Source: Tagaea sp965279565 (GTDB lineage: Bacteria > Pseudomonadota > Alphaproteobacteria > CACIAM-22H2). From it: a stretch of DNA of 64,000 bases. The DNA is taken from the NCBI GenBank assembly GCA_965279565.1, contig OZ257249.1, positions 124,001-188,000 on the forward strand, written 5' to 3'. Position 1 is the stretch's first letter, and the number at the start of each line of letters is the position of its first letter. The position numbers were made by a program, and so were the translations under genes. Positions 53,585 through 61,980 of the stretch are shown here, piece by piece. Under the pieces are notes generated by a model, which ran no database searches, had not been told where the DNA came from, and worked only from the letters and a program-made list of their open reading frames with translations.

Positions 53585-55018
53585 CTAGAACGGCAGCCGG
53601 AACAGGAAGCGCACGAGCTTTCGCGTGCGCGGCGAGAACAGCTTGGGCGCGAAGAAGGCGCCGGCCGCGCGCTTGCCCGCTTCCGACAGCGTGGGATAGG
53701 GAGCGACGTACCCCGCCATCGCCGACAGCTTCAGGCCCTGCGCCACCGCCATCGTCCACGGGCCGATCAGTTCGCCCGCATGCGCGCCGACGATGGTGGC
53801 CCCGCGCACGCGGCCCTTCGCGTCGGCGACGATCTTGACGAAGCCCTCGGTCTCGCCGGTCGCCTGCGCGCGGTCGTTCTCGAAGAACGGCCAGCGCGCG
53901 AGCCGCACATCGATGCCGGCCGCGCGCGCCGCCGCTTCGGTCAGGCCGGCCTGCGCCAGCTCGGGTGCCGTGTAGGTGACCCACGGGATCGCCGACGCGT
54001 CCGCCTTCGCGCGCATGCGGAAGCACAGGTTTCGGATCGCGATCCCGGCATGCCAGCCCGCGACATGCGTGAACTGCAGCCCGCCCGCGACGTCGCCCAG
54101 CGCCATGACGCTGCGGTTCGTCGTGAACAGCCGCGCATCGACGGAAATTCCCTTGGCCGTCGCATCGATGCCGGCCGCTTCCAGCCCGAGACCGTCGACA
54201 TTCGCCTTGCGGCCGGCCGCCAGCAGGATGTGCGAGCAGGCGATCTGCGTTTCGGCCCCGGCCGCATCGGCGACGATCGCGACCGTCGCGACCGCGTGGC
54301 GTTCGATGCGCAGCACTTTCGCACCCTCGCGGATTTCCACACGCTCGCGGCGCAGGGCCGCGCGCACGATGCCGACCGCTTCGGGATCGTCCTTCGGCAT
54401 CAGCGTGGCGGCCTCGACCAGCGTCACCTTCGTGCCGAGGCGCGCATGCGCCTGCGCGATCTCGCAGCCGATCGGCCCGCCGCCGATCACCAGCAGGTGG
54501 TCGGGCCGCGCGTCGAGTTCGAATACCGTCTCGTTCGTCAGGTAGCCGGCCTGTTCGAGACCGGGGATCGGCGGCACGAAGGGCCGGCTGCCGGTCGCGA
54601 CGACGAATTTGCGCGCGGCGATCGAAAAGCCGCCCGCCTCGACGCGGGTCGGCGAGACGAAGCGTGCCGCCGCCTCGATCACCCGCACGCCGAGACCGGT
54701 GAAGCGCGCGACCGAATCGTTGGGGGCGATCGCCGCCACGGTCCTGCGCACGTGTTCGCGCACGGCCGCATAGTCGACGACGGGGGCACCCTGGACCTTG
54801 ATGCCGAACCGCGCCGCGTCGCGCACCGCTTGCGCCGCCGCAGCCGCCGCGATCAGCGCCTTCGACGGAACGCAGCCGTAATTGAGGCAGTCCCCGCCCA
54901 TCTTGTGCCCCTCGCACAGCACGACCTTGAGGCCGAGCTGGGCCGCACCGGCCGCGACCGACAGGCCGGCCGAGCCCGCACCGATGACGCACAGATCGAC
55001 GTCGAGTTGCTCGCTCAT
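53585..55018 (-). CDS. mercuric reductase-like FAD-dependent disulfide oxidoreductase
   Basis: The 477-residue class I pyridine-nucleotide disulfide oxidoreductase has the FAD motif DLCVIGAGSAGLSVAAGAAQLG, the redox-active disulfide in GGDCLNYGCVPSKAL, the NADPH motif HLLVIGGGPIGCEIAQAHARLG and the dimerisation domain (ARFFENDRAQATGE-like, AHAGELIGPW). It lacks the N-terminal heavy-metal domain and the C-terminal Cys pair of true MerA, so mercury reduction is unlikely. It is linked by a 4-base overlap to a TVP38 gene, a common pairing. The substrate is unknown. Confidence 0.9.
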   Translation of the reverse strand: MSEQLDVDLCVIGAGSAGLSVAAGAAQLGLKVVLCEGHKMGGDCLNYGCVPSKALIAAAAAAQAVRDAARFGIKVQGAPVVDYAAVREHVRRTVAAIAPNDSVARFTGLGVRVIEAAARFVSPTRVEAGGFSIAARKFVVATGSRPFVPPIPGLEQAGYLTNETVFELDARPDHLLVIGGGPIGCEIAQAHARLGTKVTLVEAATLMPKDDPEAVGIVRAALRRERVEIREGAKVLRIERHAVATVAIVADAAGAETQIACSHILLAAGRKANVDGLGLEAAGIDATAKGISVDARLFTTNRSVMALGDVAGGLQFTHVAGWHAGIAIRNLCFRMRAKADASAIPWVTYTAPELAQAGLTEAAARAAGIDVRLARWPFFENDRAQATGETEGFVKIVADAKGRVRGATIVGAHAGELIGPWTMAVAQGLKLSAMAGYVAPYPTLSEAGKRAAGAFFAPKLFSPRTRKLVRFLFRLPF

Positions 55019-55734
55019 GCCGGTGGGTCCTTGCGCAAACGGCCGACGATCACGGGGACGAGGGCGAGTGCCGCGAGTGCCAGCAGCGGCAACAGCACGG
55101 GTGCCGACAGGATGATGCCGAGGTCGGGCCGCCCGCCGCTGTCGAACACCGCGCCCAGCCCCGCACCGACCGAAGCGTACACGAACGTGCCCGGAATGAT
55201 GCCGAAGAACGTGCCGATCAGATAGTCGCGCAGCGACACGCCGAGAAACGCCGGTGCGAGATTGACGAGGAAGAACGGGAACGCGGGCACGAGCCGCAGC
55301 ACCAGCAGGTACGACAGCGCGTTCTTCCGGAAGCCCGCTTCGAGACGCGCGAGCGACGGACCGGCCTTGGCGCGCAGCGTGTCGCCCAAGGCGGTCCGTG
55401 CGGCAAGGAACAGCAGCGTTGCCCCGGCCGTCGCCCCGACGACGGCGAGCGCGCCGCCGGCAAGCGTGCCGAACAGGAACCCGCCGGCGAGCGTGGCGAT
55501 CGCCCCGCCCGGCAGCGAGCCCGCGACGATGGCGACATAGGCGAGGACGAAGAGCACGGCCGCGAGGACCGGGTTGTCGCTTGTCCAGGCGAGCAGCCGG
55601 ATGCGGTTCTCGGCCAGCGCTTCGAACGTGAGATGGCGATGCAGCCCGGTCGCGAAGAACAGCACCAGTCCCAGCCCGATCGCTGCGAGCGGGGCGAAGC
55701 GCCAGGCGCTGCGGTTCGCTGGGGTCTGGGTCAT
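55015..55734 (-). CDS. TVP38/TMEM64 (DedA-superfamily) membrane protein
   Basis: This 239-residue protein has about five or six hydrophobic segments. The core VAGSLPGGAIATLAGGFLFGTLAGGALAVVGATAGATLLFLAAR and LRLVPAFPFFLVNLAPAFLGVSLRDYLIGTFFGIIPGTFVYASVGA is the SNARE-associated/TVP38 domain, with the G-x-x-x-F/P-x-x-x-N motif. Related proteins scramble phospholipids or move small solutes. It is the first gene of a pair with the oxidoreductase (ATGA overlap). The 180 bases upstream also contain the rpmH promoter in the other direction. Confidence 0.9.
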   Translation of the reverse strand: MTQTPANRSAWRFAPLAAIGLGLVLFFATGLHRHLTFEALAENRIRLLAWTSDNPVLAAVLFVLAYVAIVAGSLPGGAIATLAGGFLFGTLAGGALAVVGATAGATLLFLAARTALGDTLRAKAGPSLARLEAGFRKNALSYLLVLRLVPAFPFFLVNLAPAFLGVSLRDYLIGTFFGIIPGTFVYASVGAGLGAVFDSGGRPDLGIILSAPVLLPLLALAALALVPVIVGRLRKDPPA

Positions 55735-55844
55735 GCCGGAGAATCCCGCCGTTTGCGCCGTTTCGGGTGCGGTGCGGCCGAGGTTACGCGCCGGAGCCGG
55801 AAAAACGCAATCAAAGCGCTGACTTGCAAGGAAAATTGGGTCGA

Positions 55845-55873
55845 TTGACGCGGCCGGACGGGCTCTGTATAAC
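55845..55873 (+). promoter_or_regulatory. promoter of the rpmH operon
   Basis: TTGACG (55845-55850), a 17-base spacer and TATAAC (55868-55873). Both boxes are one mismatch from consensus at ideal spacing, about 43 bases before the rpmH start. A strong promoter is expected for a ribosomal protein operon. Confidence 0.72.
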
Positions 55874-55915
55874 CGCCCCTCGTTTTGCCGGAATTTCGGA
55901 TTTGGAGATCACGTC

Positions 55916-56050
55916 GTGAAGCGCACTTACCAGCCCAGCAAGCTCGTCCGCAAGCGCCGGCACGGCTTCCGCTCGCGCATGGCGACCGTCGGCGGCCGCA
56001 AGGTCCTGCAGCGTCGTCGCGCCAAGGGCCGCAAGCGCCTCTCGGCGTAG
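55916..56050 (+). CDS. rpmH: 50S ribosomal protein L34
   Basis: This 44-residue, very basic protein reads MKRTYQPSKLVRKRRHGFRS, then RMATVGGRKVLQRRRAKGRKRLSA. This is the standard L34 sequence. The start codon is GTG with GGAGA seven bases upstream. The gene is the first of the rpmH-rnpA-yidD-yidC-engB set, and L34 is needed for large-subunit assembly. It is too short for most ORF filters. Confidence 0.98.
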   Translation: MKRTYQPSKLVRKRRHGFRSRMATVGGRKVLQRRRAKGRKRLSA

Positions 56051-56115
56051 CGCCACCCCGGCGCCGGCGGCCCGTATCCGGGCGTCGCGACGAGGGGCGC
56101 CGGAAAGGAATCGCA

Positions 56116-56463
56116 ATGCCGATCGCGCTCGAGCGCCTGAAGACGCGAAGCCAGTTCCTCGCGGTCGCGGCGACGCGACGCAAATGGGCGGCGGACGGGC
56201 TCGTCCTGCAGGCCCGGCCCCGCACGGACGGCACGGCGCATATCGGCATCGGCTTCACCGCCACGAAGAAGATCGGCAACGCCGTCGTGCGCAACCGCGC
56301 GCGCCGTCGCCTGAAGGAAGCCGCACGCCTGACGCTCGGCCGCACCGGCATCTCGGGCTGGGACTATGTCGCGGTCGCCCGTGCCGCCACGCCCGACATC
56401 CCGTTCGTGCGCCTCGTCGCCGATTTCGAGGCCGCACTTGCCCGGGTCGCGCGCACGCCATGA
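56116..56463 (+). CDS. rnpA: ribonuclease P protein component
   Basis: The 115-residue RNase P protein binds the catalytic RNA and pre-tRNA leader. It has ALERLKTRSQFLAVAATRRKWAADGLVLQARP, the helix with the RNR motif KKIGNAVVRNRARRRLKEAAR, and DYVAVARAATPDIPFVRLVADFEAAL. The ATG at 56116 follows GGAAAGGAA. The stop overlaps the yidD start (ATGA). The family core is complete. Confidence 0.95.
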   Translation: MPIALERLKTRSQFLAVAATRRKWAADGLVLQARPRTDGTAHIGIGFTATKKIGNAVVRNRARRRLKEAARLTLGRTGISGWDYVAVARAATPDIPFVRLVADFEAALARVARTP

Positions 56464-56699
56464 TGGCCCGGATCCTCGACGCGGCGGTCGTCGCCTACCA
56501 GTGGACGCTGCGCCCGATTCTGGGCGCGAACTGCCGCTACATGCCGAGCTGTTCGGAATATGCGCGCGACGCGCTGCGCGAGCACGGCGCGCTCGCCGGC
56601 AGCGTCCTTGCCGCACGCCGCATCTGCCGATGCCACCCTTGGGGCGGCTTCGGATTCGATCCCGTCCCGCCGCGTTCCGGCGACCTCCCGCGTTTTTGA
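56460..56699 (+). CDS. yidD: membrane protein insertion efficiency factor
   Basis: The 79-residue protein contains YQWTLRPILGANCRYMPSCSEYARDALREHG, then RRICRCHPWGGFGFDPVP. The C-R-Y-x-P-S-C-S-E-Y and C-H-P-W-G-G-x-G-x-D-P-V-P motifs define YidD. It supports YidC in inserting membrane proteins. It overlaps rnpA by 4 bases and ends 15 bases before yidC. Confidence 0.96.
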   Translation: MMARILDAAVVAYQWTLRPILGANCRYMPSCSEYARDALREHGALAGSVLAARRICRCHPWGGFGFDPVPPRSGDLPRF

Positions 56700-56714
56700 G
56701 ATATCGAAACCGTC

Positions 56715-58511
56715 ATGCAGCAGTTCGACCAGAAGAACCTGATCCTCGCCATCGTCATCGCCATCGCGATGGTGCTGGGCTTCGAGTTTCTCTACAACCA
56801 GCCGCGCGTCGCCAAGCAGCGCGCCGAGGCCGAGCGCCTGGCGCAGAGCGAGCAGGTCGCCCCGCCCGCAAGCTCGACGCTGCCGGCACCCGGAGCGCCC
56901 GCGGCGTCCGCCGGCATGCCGCCGGTTCCGGGCGGGACCGCCGCCAACCTGCTGGCTCAGCCCAATCCCGACCGCGGTGCCGTCCTCGCCCGCGAAGCGC
57001 GCGTGACGATCGATACGCCGACCGCCGCCGGCTCGATCTCGCTCAAGGGTGCGCGGATCGACGACCTGCGCCTGCTCAAGTACCGCGACACGGTCGAGCG
57101 CGATTCGCCGGCCGTCGTCCTCCTTTCGCCGCAAGGCACCACGCAGCCCTATTTCGCCGAGTTCGGCTGGGTCGCCGCCGCCGGCGCGCCGGTGCTTCCG
57201 ACCTCCGACACGGTATGGACCGCCGACCGCACGACGCTGACGGCGTCGAACCCCGTCACGCTGCACTGGGACAACGGCCAAGGCCTGCGCTTCGAGCGCC
57301 GCATCTCGATCGAGGACGAATACTTCTTCCGGATCGACGAGAGCGTGGCCAACACCGGGGCAGCGCCCGTGACCCTGCACGGCTACGCGCTGGCAAGCCG
57401 CGTGGGCACGCCCGTGCTCGGTGGCTTCTACATCCTGCATGAAGGCCCGATTGGCGTCGTCAAGGACGTGCTGAAGGAACCCGCCTATTCCGACCTGCGC
57501 GAGAAGCGCGAGATCAAGGACACCTCGAAGGGCGGCTGGCTCGGCTTCGTCGACAAGTACTGGCTCGTCGCGGTGGTGCCCGACCAGACGCGCGACAACA
57601 CCGCGCGCTTCATGCACGTGCCCGTCGCCGGGACCGACCGCTACCAGGTCGACTATCTGGGTGCCGCACAGACCATCGCACCCGGCGCATCGGTCGCACA
57701 GACCACGCGCCTGTTCGCCGGCGCCAAGGAAGTGCGCCTGCTCGACGCCTATGCCGAGCGCCACACGATCCCGCTGTTCGACCGCGCGATCGATTTCGGC
57801 TGGTTCTACTTCCTGACCAAGCCGATGTTCCTCGCCCTCGAATGGCTCTACGCCAAGCTCGGCAATTTCGGCGTGGCGATCATCGTGCTGACGATCGTCA
57901 TCAAGCTGCTGTTCTTCCCGCTCGCCAACAAGTCGTACAAGGCGATGGCGAAGATGAAGCTGCTGCAGCCCGAGATGGAGGCGCTGAAGGCCAAGTTCGG
58001 CGAGGACCGCCAGCGCATGTCGCAGGAGATGATGCTCCTCTACAAGCGGTCGGGCGCCAATCCGCTGTCGGGCTGCCTGCCCATCGTCGTGCAGATCCCG
58101 GTCTTCTTCGCGCTCTACAAGGTGCTGTTCGTCACCATCGAGATGCGCCACGCGCCATTCTTCGGCTGGATCCAGGATCTCTCGGCGCACGACCCGACGA
58201 CGCTGTTCAACCTGTTCGGCCTGATCCCGTGGACGGTGCCGTCGTTCCTGCCCGTGCTCGGCATCTGGCCGATCGTCATGGGCGTGACGATGTTCCTCCA
58301 GCAGAAGCTGAACCCGCAGCCGGTCGATCCGATCCAGGCCAAGATGTTCCTGGCGCTGCCCTTCGTGTTCACCTTCATGCTCGCTTCGTTCCCGGCCGGT
58401 CTCGTCATCTACTGGGCGGTCAACAACACGCTGTCGATCCTCCAGCAGTGGGCGATCATGAAGCAGATGGGCCAGACCAAGCCGCCGCCGCCCGCCAAGG
58501 CGAAGGCGTGA
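56715..58511 (+). CDS. yidC: membrane protein insertase YidC
   Basis: The 598-residue insertase starts MQQFDQKNLILAIVIAIAMV, then a periplasmic domain (VTIDTPTAAGSISLKGARIDDLRL to VGAAQTIAPGASV-like). The conserved membrane core is FYFLTKPMFLALEWLYAKLGNFGVAIIVLTIVIKLLFFPLANKSYKAMAKMKLLQPEM, the MLLYKRSGANPLSGCLPIVVQIPVFFALYKVL loop, and FPAGLVIYWAVNNTLSILQQW. The hydrophilic-groove Arg lies in the first core helix (VIKLLFFPL region contains Lys instead). It is an alphaproteobacterial/gamma-type long form. It overlaps engB. Confidence 0.97.
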   Translation: MQQFDQKNLILAIVIAIAMVLGFEFLYNQPRVAKQRAEAERLAQSEQVAPPASSTLPAPGAPAASAGMPPVPGGTAANLLAQPNPDRGAVLAREARVTIDTPTAAGSISLKGARIDDLRLLKYRDTVERDSPAVVLLSPQGTTQPYFAEFGWVAAAGAPVLPTSDTVWTADRTTLTASNPVTLHWDNGQGLRFERRISIEDEYFFRIDESVANTGAAPVTLHGYALASRVGTPVLGGFYILHEGPIGVVKDVLKEPAYSDLREKREIKDTSKGGWLGFVDKYWLVAVVPDQTRDNTARFMHVPVAGTDRYQVDYLGAAQTIAPGASVAQTTRLFAGAKEVRLLDAYAERHTIPLFDRAIDFGWFYFLTKPMFLALEWLYAKLGNFGVAIIVLTIVIKLLFFPLANKSYKAMAKMKLLQPEMEALKAKFGEDRQRMSQEMMLLYKRSGANPLSGCLPIVVQIPVFFALYKVLFVTIEMRHAPFFGWIQDLSAHDPTTLFNLFGLIPWTVPSFLPVLGIWPIVMGVTMFLQQKLNPQPVDPIQAKMFLALPFVFTFMLASFPAGLVIYWAVNNTLSILQQWAIMKQMGQTKPPPPAKAKA

Positions 58512-59155
58512 GCGAAGCGCCCGCCCACACGCCCGAGGCGATCGAGGCGGCGCGCAAACTGTTCGTCGGCCCCTGCGAGTTCGTCGCCGGGGCCGCCACG
58601 CTCGACGCGATCCCGAAGGCCGACATGCCGGAGGTGGCGCTGGCCGGCCGCTCCAACGTGGGCAAGTCGAGCCTGATCAACGCGCTGGTCGGGCGCGGGC
58701 GCACGGCGCGCGTGTCGCGCCATCCCGGGCGCACGCAGCAGATCAATTTCTTCGCGCTGTCCTGGCGCATGGCGCTGGTCGACATGCCGGGCTACGGCTA
58801 TGCGGCCGTCTCCAAGCAGACCAAGGCGACCTGGAGCGACCTGATCGTCGGCTACCTCAAGGGCCGCCCGACCCTGCGCCGCGCGCTCGTCCTCGTCGAT
58901 TCGCGCCACGGCATCAAGGAAAGCGACCGGGCGCTCTTCAAGCTGCTCGACGAGGCGGCCGTCGGCTACCAGCTCGTATTGACGAAATGTGACGCGCTGG
59001 GCACTTCCGGGCTCAAGGCGCGCGTCGCCGAGGTCTCGAAGGAGATTTCCGGCCACGTCGCGGCCCACCCGGTCGTCATGCCGACCTCGGCCGAGAAGGA
59101 CACCGGCATCCCGGAACTGCGCGCCGAGCTGGCGGCCCTCGCGCGCCCGGCCTGA
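58508..59155 (+). CDS. engB: ribosome biogenesis GTPase YihA/EngB
   Basis: The 215-residue small GTPase has the G1 motif EVALAGRSNVGKSSLINALVG, G2/G3 with TQQINFFALSWRMALVDMPGYGYA, G4 LTKCD and G5 MPTSAEKDTGI. It takes part in large-subunit assembly. The start is GTG, overlapping the yidC stop (GTGA). The family N-terminus is FVGPCEFVAGAATLDAIPKADMPEVALAGRSN. It precedes argB by 45 bases. Confidence 0.95.
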   Translation: MSEAPAHTPEAIEAARKLFVGPCEFVAGAATLDAIPKADMPEVALAGRSNVGKSSLINALVGRGRTARVSRHPGRTQQINFFALSWRMALVDMPGYGYAAVSKQTKATWSDLIVGYLKGRPTLRRALVLVDSRHGIKESDRALFKLLDEAAVGYQLVLTKCDALGTSGLKARVAEVSKEISGHVAAHPVVMPTSAEKDTGIPELRAELAALARPA

Positions 59156-59200
59156 AACCGCTATAAACCGCCGACCTTTCGATCCCAGCGGACCAAGACC

Positions 59201-60091
59201 ATGAGCCCGATCGACGATCCCCAGACCACCGCCCGCGTCCTGTCCGAGGCCCTGCCCTACATGCGCCGCTATGCCGGCCGCACCGTGGTGGTGAAGTACG
59301 GCGGCCACGCGATGGGCGACGAGAAGGTCGCGAGCGACTTCGCGCGCGACGTCGTGCTGATGAAGCAGGTCGGCATGCACCCGATCGTCGTGCATGGCGG
59401 CGGCCCGCAGATCGGCAGCATGCTCGACCGGCTGAAGATCAAGAGCGAGTTCATCGACGGCCTGCGCGTGACCGACGCGGCGACCGTCGAGATCGTCGAG
59501 ATGGTGCTGTCGGGTGCCATCAACAAGACCATCGTGGCCGCCATCAACCAGGCCGGCGGACGCGCGGTCGGCCTGTCCGGCAAGGACGCCAACTTCCTGG
59601 TCGCGCGCAAGGTAACGCGCACGAAGAAGGACCCGGATTCCAACATCGAGCGCGTGCTCGATCTGGGCTTCGTCGGCGAACCGTGGAAGATCGACCCCAC
59701 GTTCCTCGAAGGCTTCGCGAAGTCGGACATCATCCCGGTCGTCGCCCCCATCGGCGTGGGCGAGAACGGCGAGACATTCAACATCAACGCCGACACGGTC
59801 GCCGGCGCCATCGCCGCGGCGATGAAGGCCACGCGCCTGCTGCTGCTGACCGACGTGAAGGGCGTGCTCGACAAGCACAAGGAACTGCTGGTCGAGCTGA
59901 CCGCGCGCCAGGTGCGCGCGCTGATCGCCGACGGCACCATCGCCGGCGGCATGATCCCGAAGGTCGAGACCTGCCTGCTGGCAGTGGACGGCGGCGTGGA
60001 GGGTGCGATCATCCTCGACGGCCGCGTGCGCCACTCGATCCTGCTCGAGGTCTTCACGGACAAGGGTGTGGGCACCCTGATCCGGGGCTAG
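59201..60091 (+). CDS. argB: acetylglutamate kinase
   Basis: This 296-residue amino-acid kinase phosphorylates N-acetylglutamate in arginine synthesis. Motifs: TVVVKYGGHAMGD (phosphate), MHPIVVHGGGPQIGSML (NAG), FIDGLRVTDAATVEIVEMVLSGAINK, FNINADTVAGAIAAAMKATRLLLLTDVKGVLD and GGMIPKVETCLLAVDGGVEGAIILDGR. It has the N-terminal helix (TTARVLSEALPYMRRYAGR) of arginine-sensitive hexameric NAGKs, so feedback inhibition by arginine is likely. It is often linked to engB in Rhodospirillales. Confidence 0.97.
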   Translation: MSPIDDPQTTARVLSEALPYMRRYAGRTVVVKYGGHAMGDEKVASDFARDVVLMKQVGMHPIVVHGGGPQIGSMLDRLKIKSEFIDGLRVTDAATVEIVEMVLSGAINKTIVAAINQAGGRAVGLSGKDANFLVARKVTRTKKDPDSNIERVLDLGFVGEPWKIDPTFLEGFAKSDIIPVVAPIGVGENGETFNINADTVAGAIAAAMKATRLLLLTDVKGVLDKHKELLVELTARQVRALIADGTIAGGMIPKVETCLLAVDGGVEGAIILDGRVRHSILLEVFTDKGVGTLIRG

Positions 60092-60092
60092 G

Positions 60093-60674
60093 GTGCTCCA
60101 GCGCCTCTACGACTGGACGCTCGAGCTGTCCCGCACGCGCCATGCGCCCGCCGCGATGGCGGCGGTGTCGTTCGCCGACTCCTCGTTCCTGCCGATCCCG
60201 CCGCACCCGCTGCTCGCCCTGCTCGCCATAGCGCGCCCCGAGAAGGCGTACTGGTACGCCACGCTCTGCACGGTCTCGTCGGTCGTCGGCGGGTTCCTCG
60301 GCTACGCGATCGGCCATCTGCTCTACGAGACGGTCGGGCTGTGGCTCGTGCAGAAGATGCACTACGAGGCGCACATGGAGGCGTTCCAGACGCTCTTCGC
60401 CGAGTGGGGCTTCTGGCTGATCGTCGCCAAGGGGCTGACCCCGATCCCGTTCAAGATCGTCACGATCGGTGCGGGCGTGGCCGAATACGCGCTGATCCCC
60501 TTCACGATCGCCAGCATCTTCGCGCGCGCCATCCAGTTCTACGCGATCGCCTGGCTGATCAAGCACCAGGGCGGGCGCATCGACGCGCTCGTGCGCCGCT
60601 ACGGAACCCAGCTCGGCTGGGCGACGGTCGCGGCGGTGGTGGCGCTCATCGTCTGGTGGATCGCGACGCGCTGA
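60093..60674 (+). CDS. YqaA/DedA-family membrane protein
   Basis: This 193-residue membrane protein has FADSSFLPIPPHPLLALLAIARPEKAYWYATLCTVSSVVGGFLGYAIGHLLYE, then WGFWLIVAKGLTPIPFKIVTIGAGVAEYALIPFTIASIFARAIQFYAI. The S-F-L-P-I-P-P-x-x-L-L and K-G-L-T-P-I-P-F-K motifs are those of the YqaA branch of DedA proteins (SNARE-associated Golgi domain). The start is GTG, one base after the argB stop. It converges on the DUF2336 gene with a 3-base gap. Confidence 0.92.
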   Translation: MLQRLYDWTLELSRTRHAPAAMAAVSFADSSFLPIPPHPLLALLAIARPEKAYWYATLCTVSSVVGGFLGYAIGHLLYETVGLWLVQKMHYEAHMEAFQTLFAEWGFWLIVAKGLTPIPFKIVTIGAGVAEYALIPFTIASIFARAIQFYAIAWLIKHQGGRIDALVRRYGTQLGWATVAAVVALIVWWIATR

Positions 60675-60677
60675 GCC

Positions 60678-61964
60678 TTACGCCCCGAAGAAGTCGAGCT
60701 GCCATTTCAGCTCTTCCTCGGTCAGCGGCCAGCCTTCCCATTTGGTGCCGTTGAGCACGCTCTTGGGCGGCAGCGACAGCGTCTTCTGCTGGATCGCGAC
60801 GGCGGTCGGCAGCTTGAGCTTGGCCTTCCACACCGCCGCGATGATGCCCTTGGCCGAGCGCGCAGTCAGGATCTTGTCGATCGCCTCGGCGCGCGTGCCG
60901 CCGAGCTCGGCGAGTGCCAGCTTCACGAACAGCTTCTCGCCGTTCTGCGCCGCGGCCGTGACGGCCGCATCGTCGAGCTTCTTTTCCCGCTTCAGGCGCT
61001 TGACCTTGTCGCCCACCGTCTCGCCATCCCCGCCGCCCGGTTCGTTGGCCCAGTTGGGGTCGGCGACGGCGCGCCTCTTGGCATCGGACCCGCCGCGCTC
61101 GGACGCCGCTTCGGCGAGACGCTTGCGCACTTCGGCCGTCACGGCCTCGCGCGTCGCGGGGTCGAGATCGGGGCGCGCGGCCAGACGCTGGGAAAGCGCA
61201 TCGGCCACGAAGGCCGCGATCTTGATGGCTGCACTGTTGGGCAGGCGTGGCCGGTCGACGAGAGCGCCGTGCCATTGCTGGCGCGAGGGCGCGCGATCGA
61301 CGATCAGGTCGAGCGTCTCCTCGCGGATCTGGGCCGAGGAATTGCCCAGCAGCGTCGTCACGGCATCGATGTCGTCGACCGCGACGATGGCGTCGGAGAT
61401 CGCCTCGGTGACCTGGCTGCGGCGCGCGACCGCGGAGAGCGCGCCCTCGGGATGCTTGCCGCGGATGATCTCGAGCAGGTCCTCGTCGGTCAGCAGCGGC
61501 GAGAACTGCAGGACGGGGCTGGCGACGGCGAGTTCGGTGTCGCGCGCGAGCTGGCGGATCAAGTCGGCCGGCGCGTCGGGAACGTCCTTCAGCGTCTCGG
61601 CGACGACCGCGCGGATGCGCGTGGCGGTATCCTTGGCGAGCACTTCGAGCGTCTGCATGACGCGCGTGCGCGCGGCGTCCTGTTCGCCCGGCTTCAGGTC
61701 GGGCAGCAGCTGCTGGACCTTGCCGGCGAGGCCGGCGCGCACTTCCTCGCTCTGGTCGCGCGCGAGCTTGAGATTCGCGTGGAACGGCGAAGCGGCATTG
61801 GCCGCCACCGCCTCGCGAACCGTCGGGTCGATGTCTTCGGTCAGGTAATAGAGGATCTCCGGGCGCACGTCGGTGCGCCGCGCGAGGTTCGTGCGCACGT
61901 ACACGTCGGGATCCTGCAGCAGGCGCTTCGCGGATTCGTATTCTTCTTCGGTCTGTGGCGTCAT
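60678..61964 (-). CDS. DUF2336 family HEAT-like repeat protein
   Basis: The 428-residue, mostly helical soluble protein begins MTPQTEEEYESAKRLLQDPD and continues VYVRTNLARRTDVRPEILYYLTEDIDPTVREAVAANAASPFHANLKLARDQSEEVRAGLAGKV. These repeated pairs of helices resemble HEAT/armadillo repeats, and the family DUF2336 is alphaproteobacterial and uncharacterised, often near cell-cycle or c-di-GMP genes. The C-terminal end PPKSVLNGTKWEGWPLTEEELKWQLDFFGA is conserved. It follows the PAS-GGDEF gene by 16 bases on the same strand, hence one operon. Confidence 0.88.
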   Translation of the reverse strand: MTPQTEEEYESAKRLLQDPDVYVRTNLARRTDVRPEILYYLTEDIDPTVREAVAANAASPFHANLKLARDQSEEVRAGLAGKVQQLLPDLKPGEQDAARTRVMQTLEVLAKDTATRIRAVVAETLKDVPDAPADLIRQLARDTELAVASPVLQFSPLLTDEDLLEIIRGKHPEGALSAVARRSQVTEAISDAIVAVDDIDAVTTLLGNSSAQIREETLDLIVDRAPSRQQWHGALVDRPRLPNSAAIKIAAFVADALSQRLAARPDLDPATREAVTAEVRKRLAEAASERGGSDAKRRAVADPNWANEPGGGDGETVGDKVKRLKREKKLDDAAVTAAAQNGEKLFVKLALAELGGTRAEAIDKILTARSAKGIIAAVWKAKLKLPTAVAIQQKTLSLPPKSVLNGTKWEGWPLTEEELKWQLDFFGA

Positions 61965-61980
61965 GGCGTGTCGTTCGACT

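Noticed and set aside
53585..55018. Mercury resistance gene merA
   Set aside because: No N-terminal heavy-metal domain, no C-terminal vicinal Cys pair and no merR/merT nearby. The GGDCLNYGCVPSK motif is shared by many disulfide reductases.
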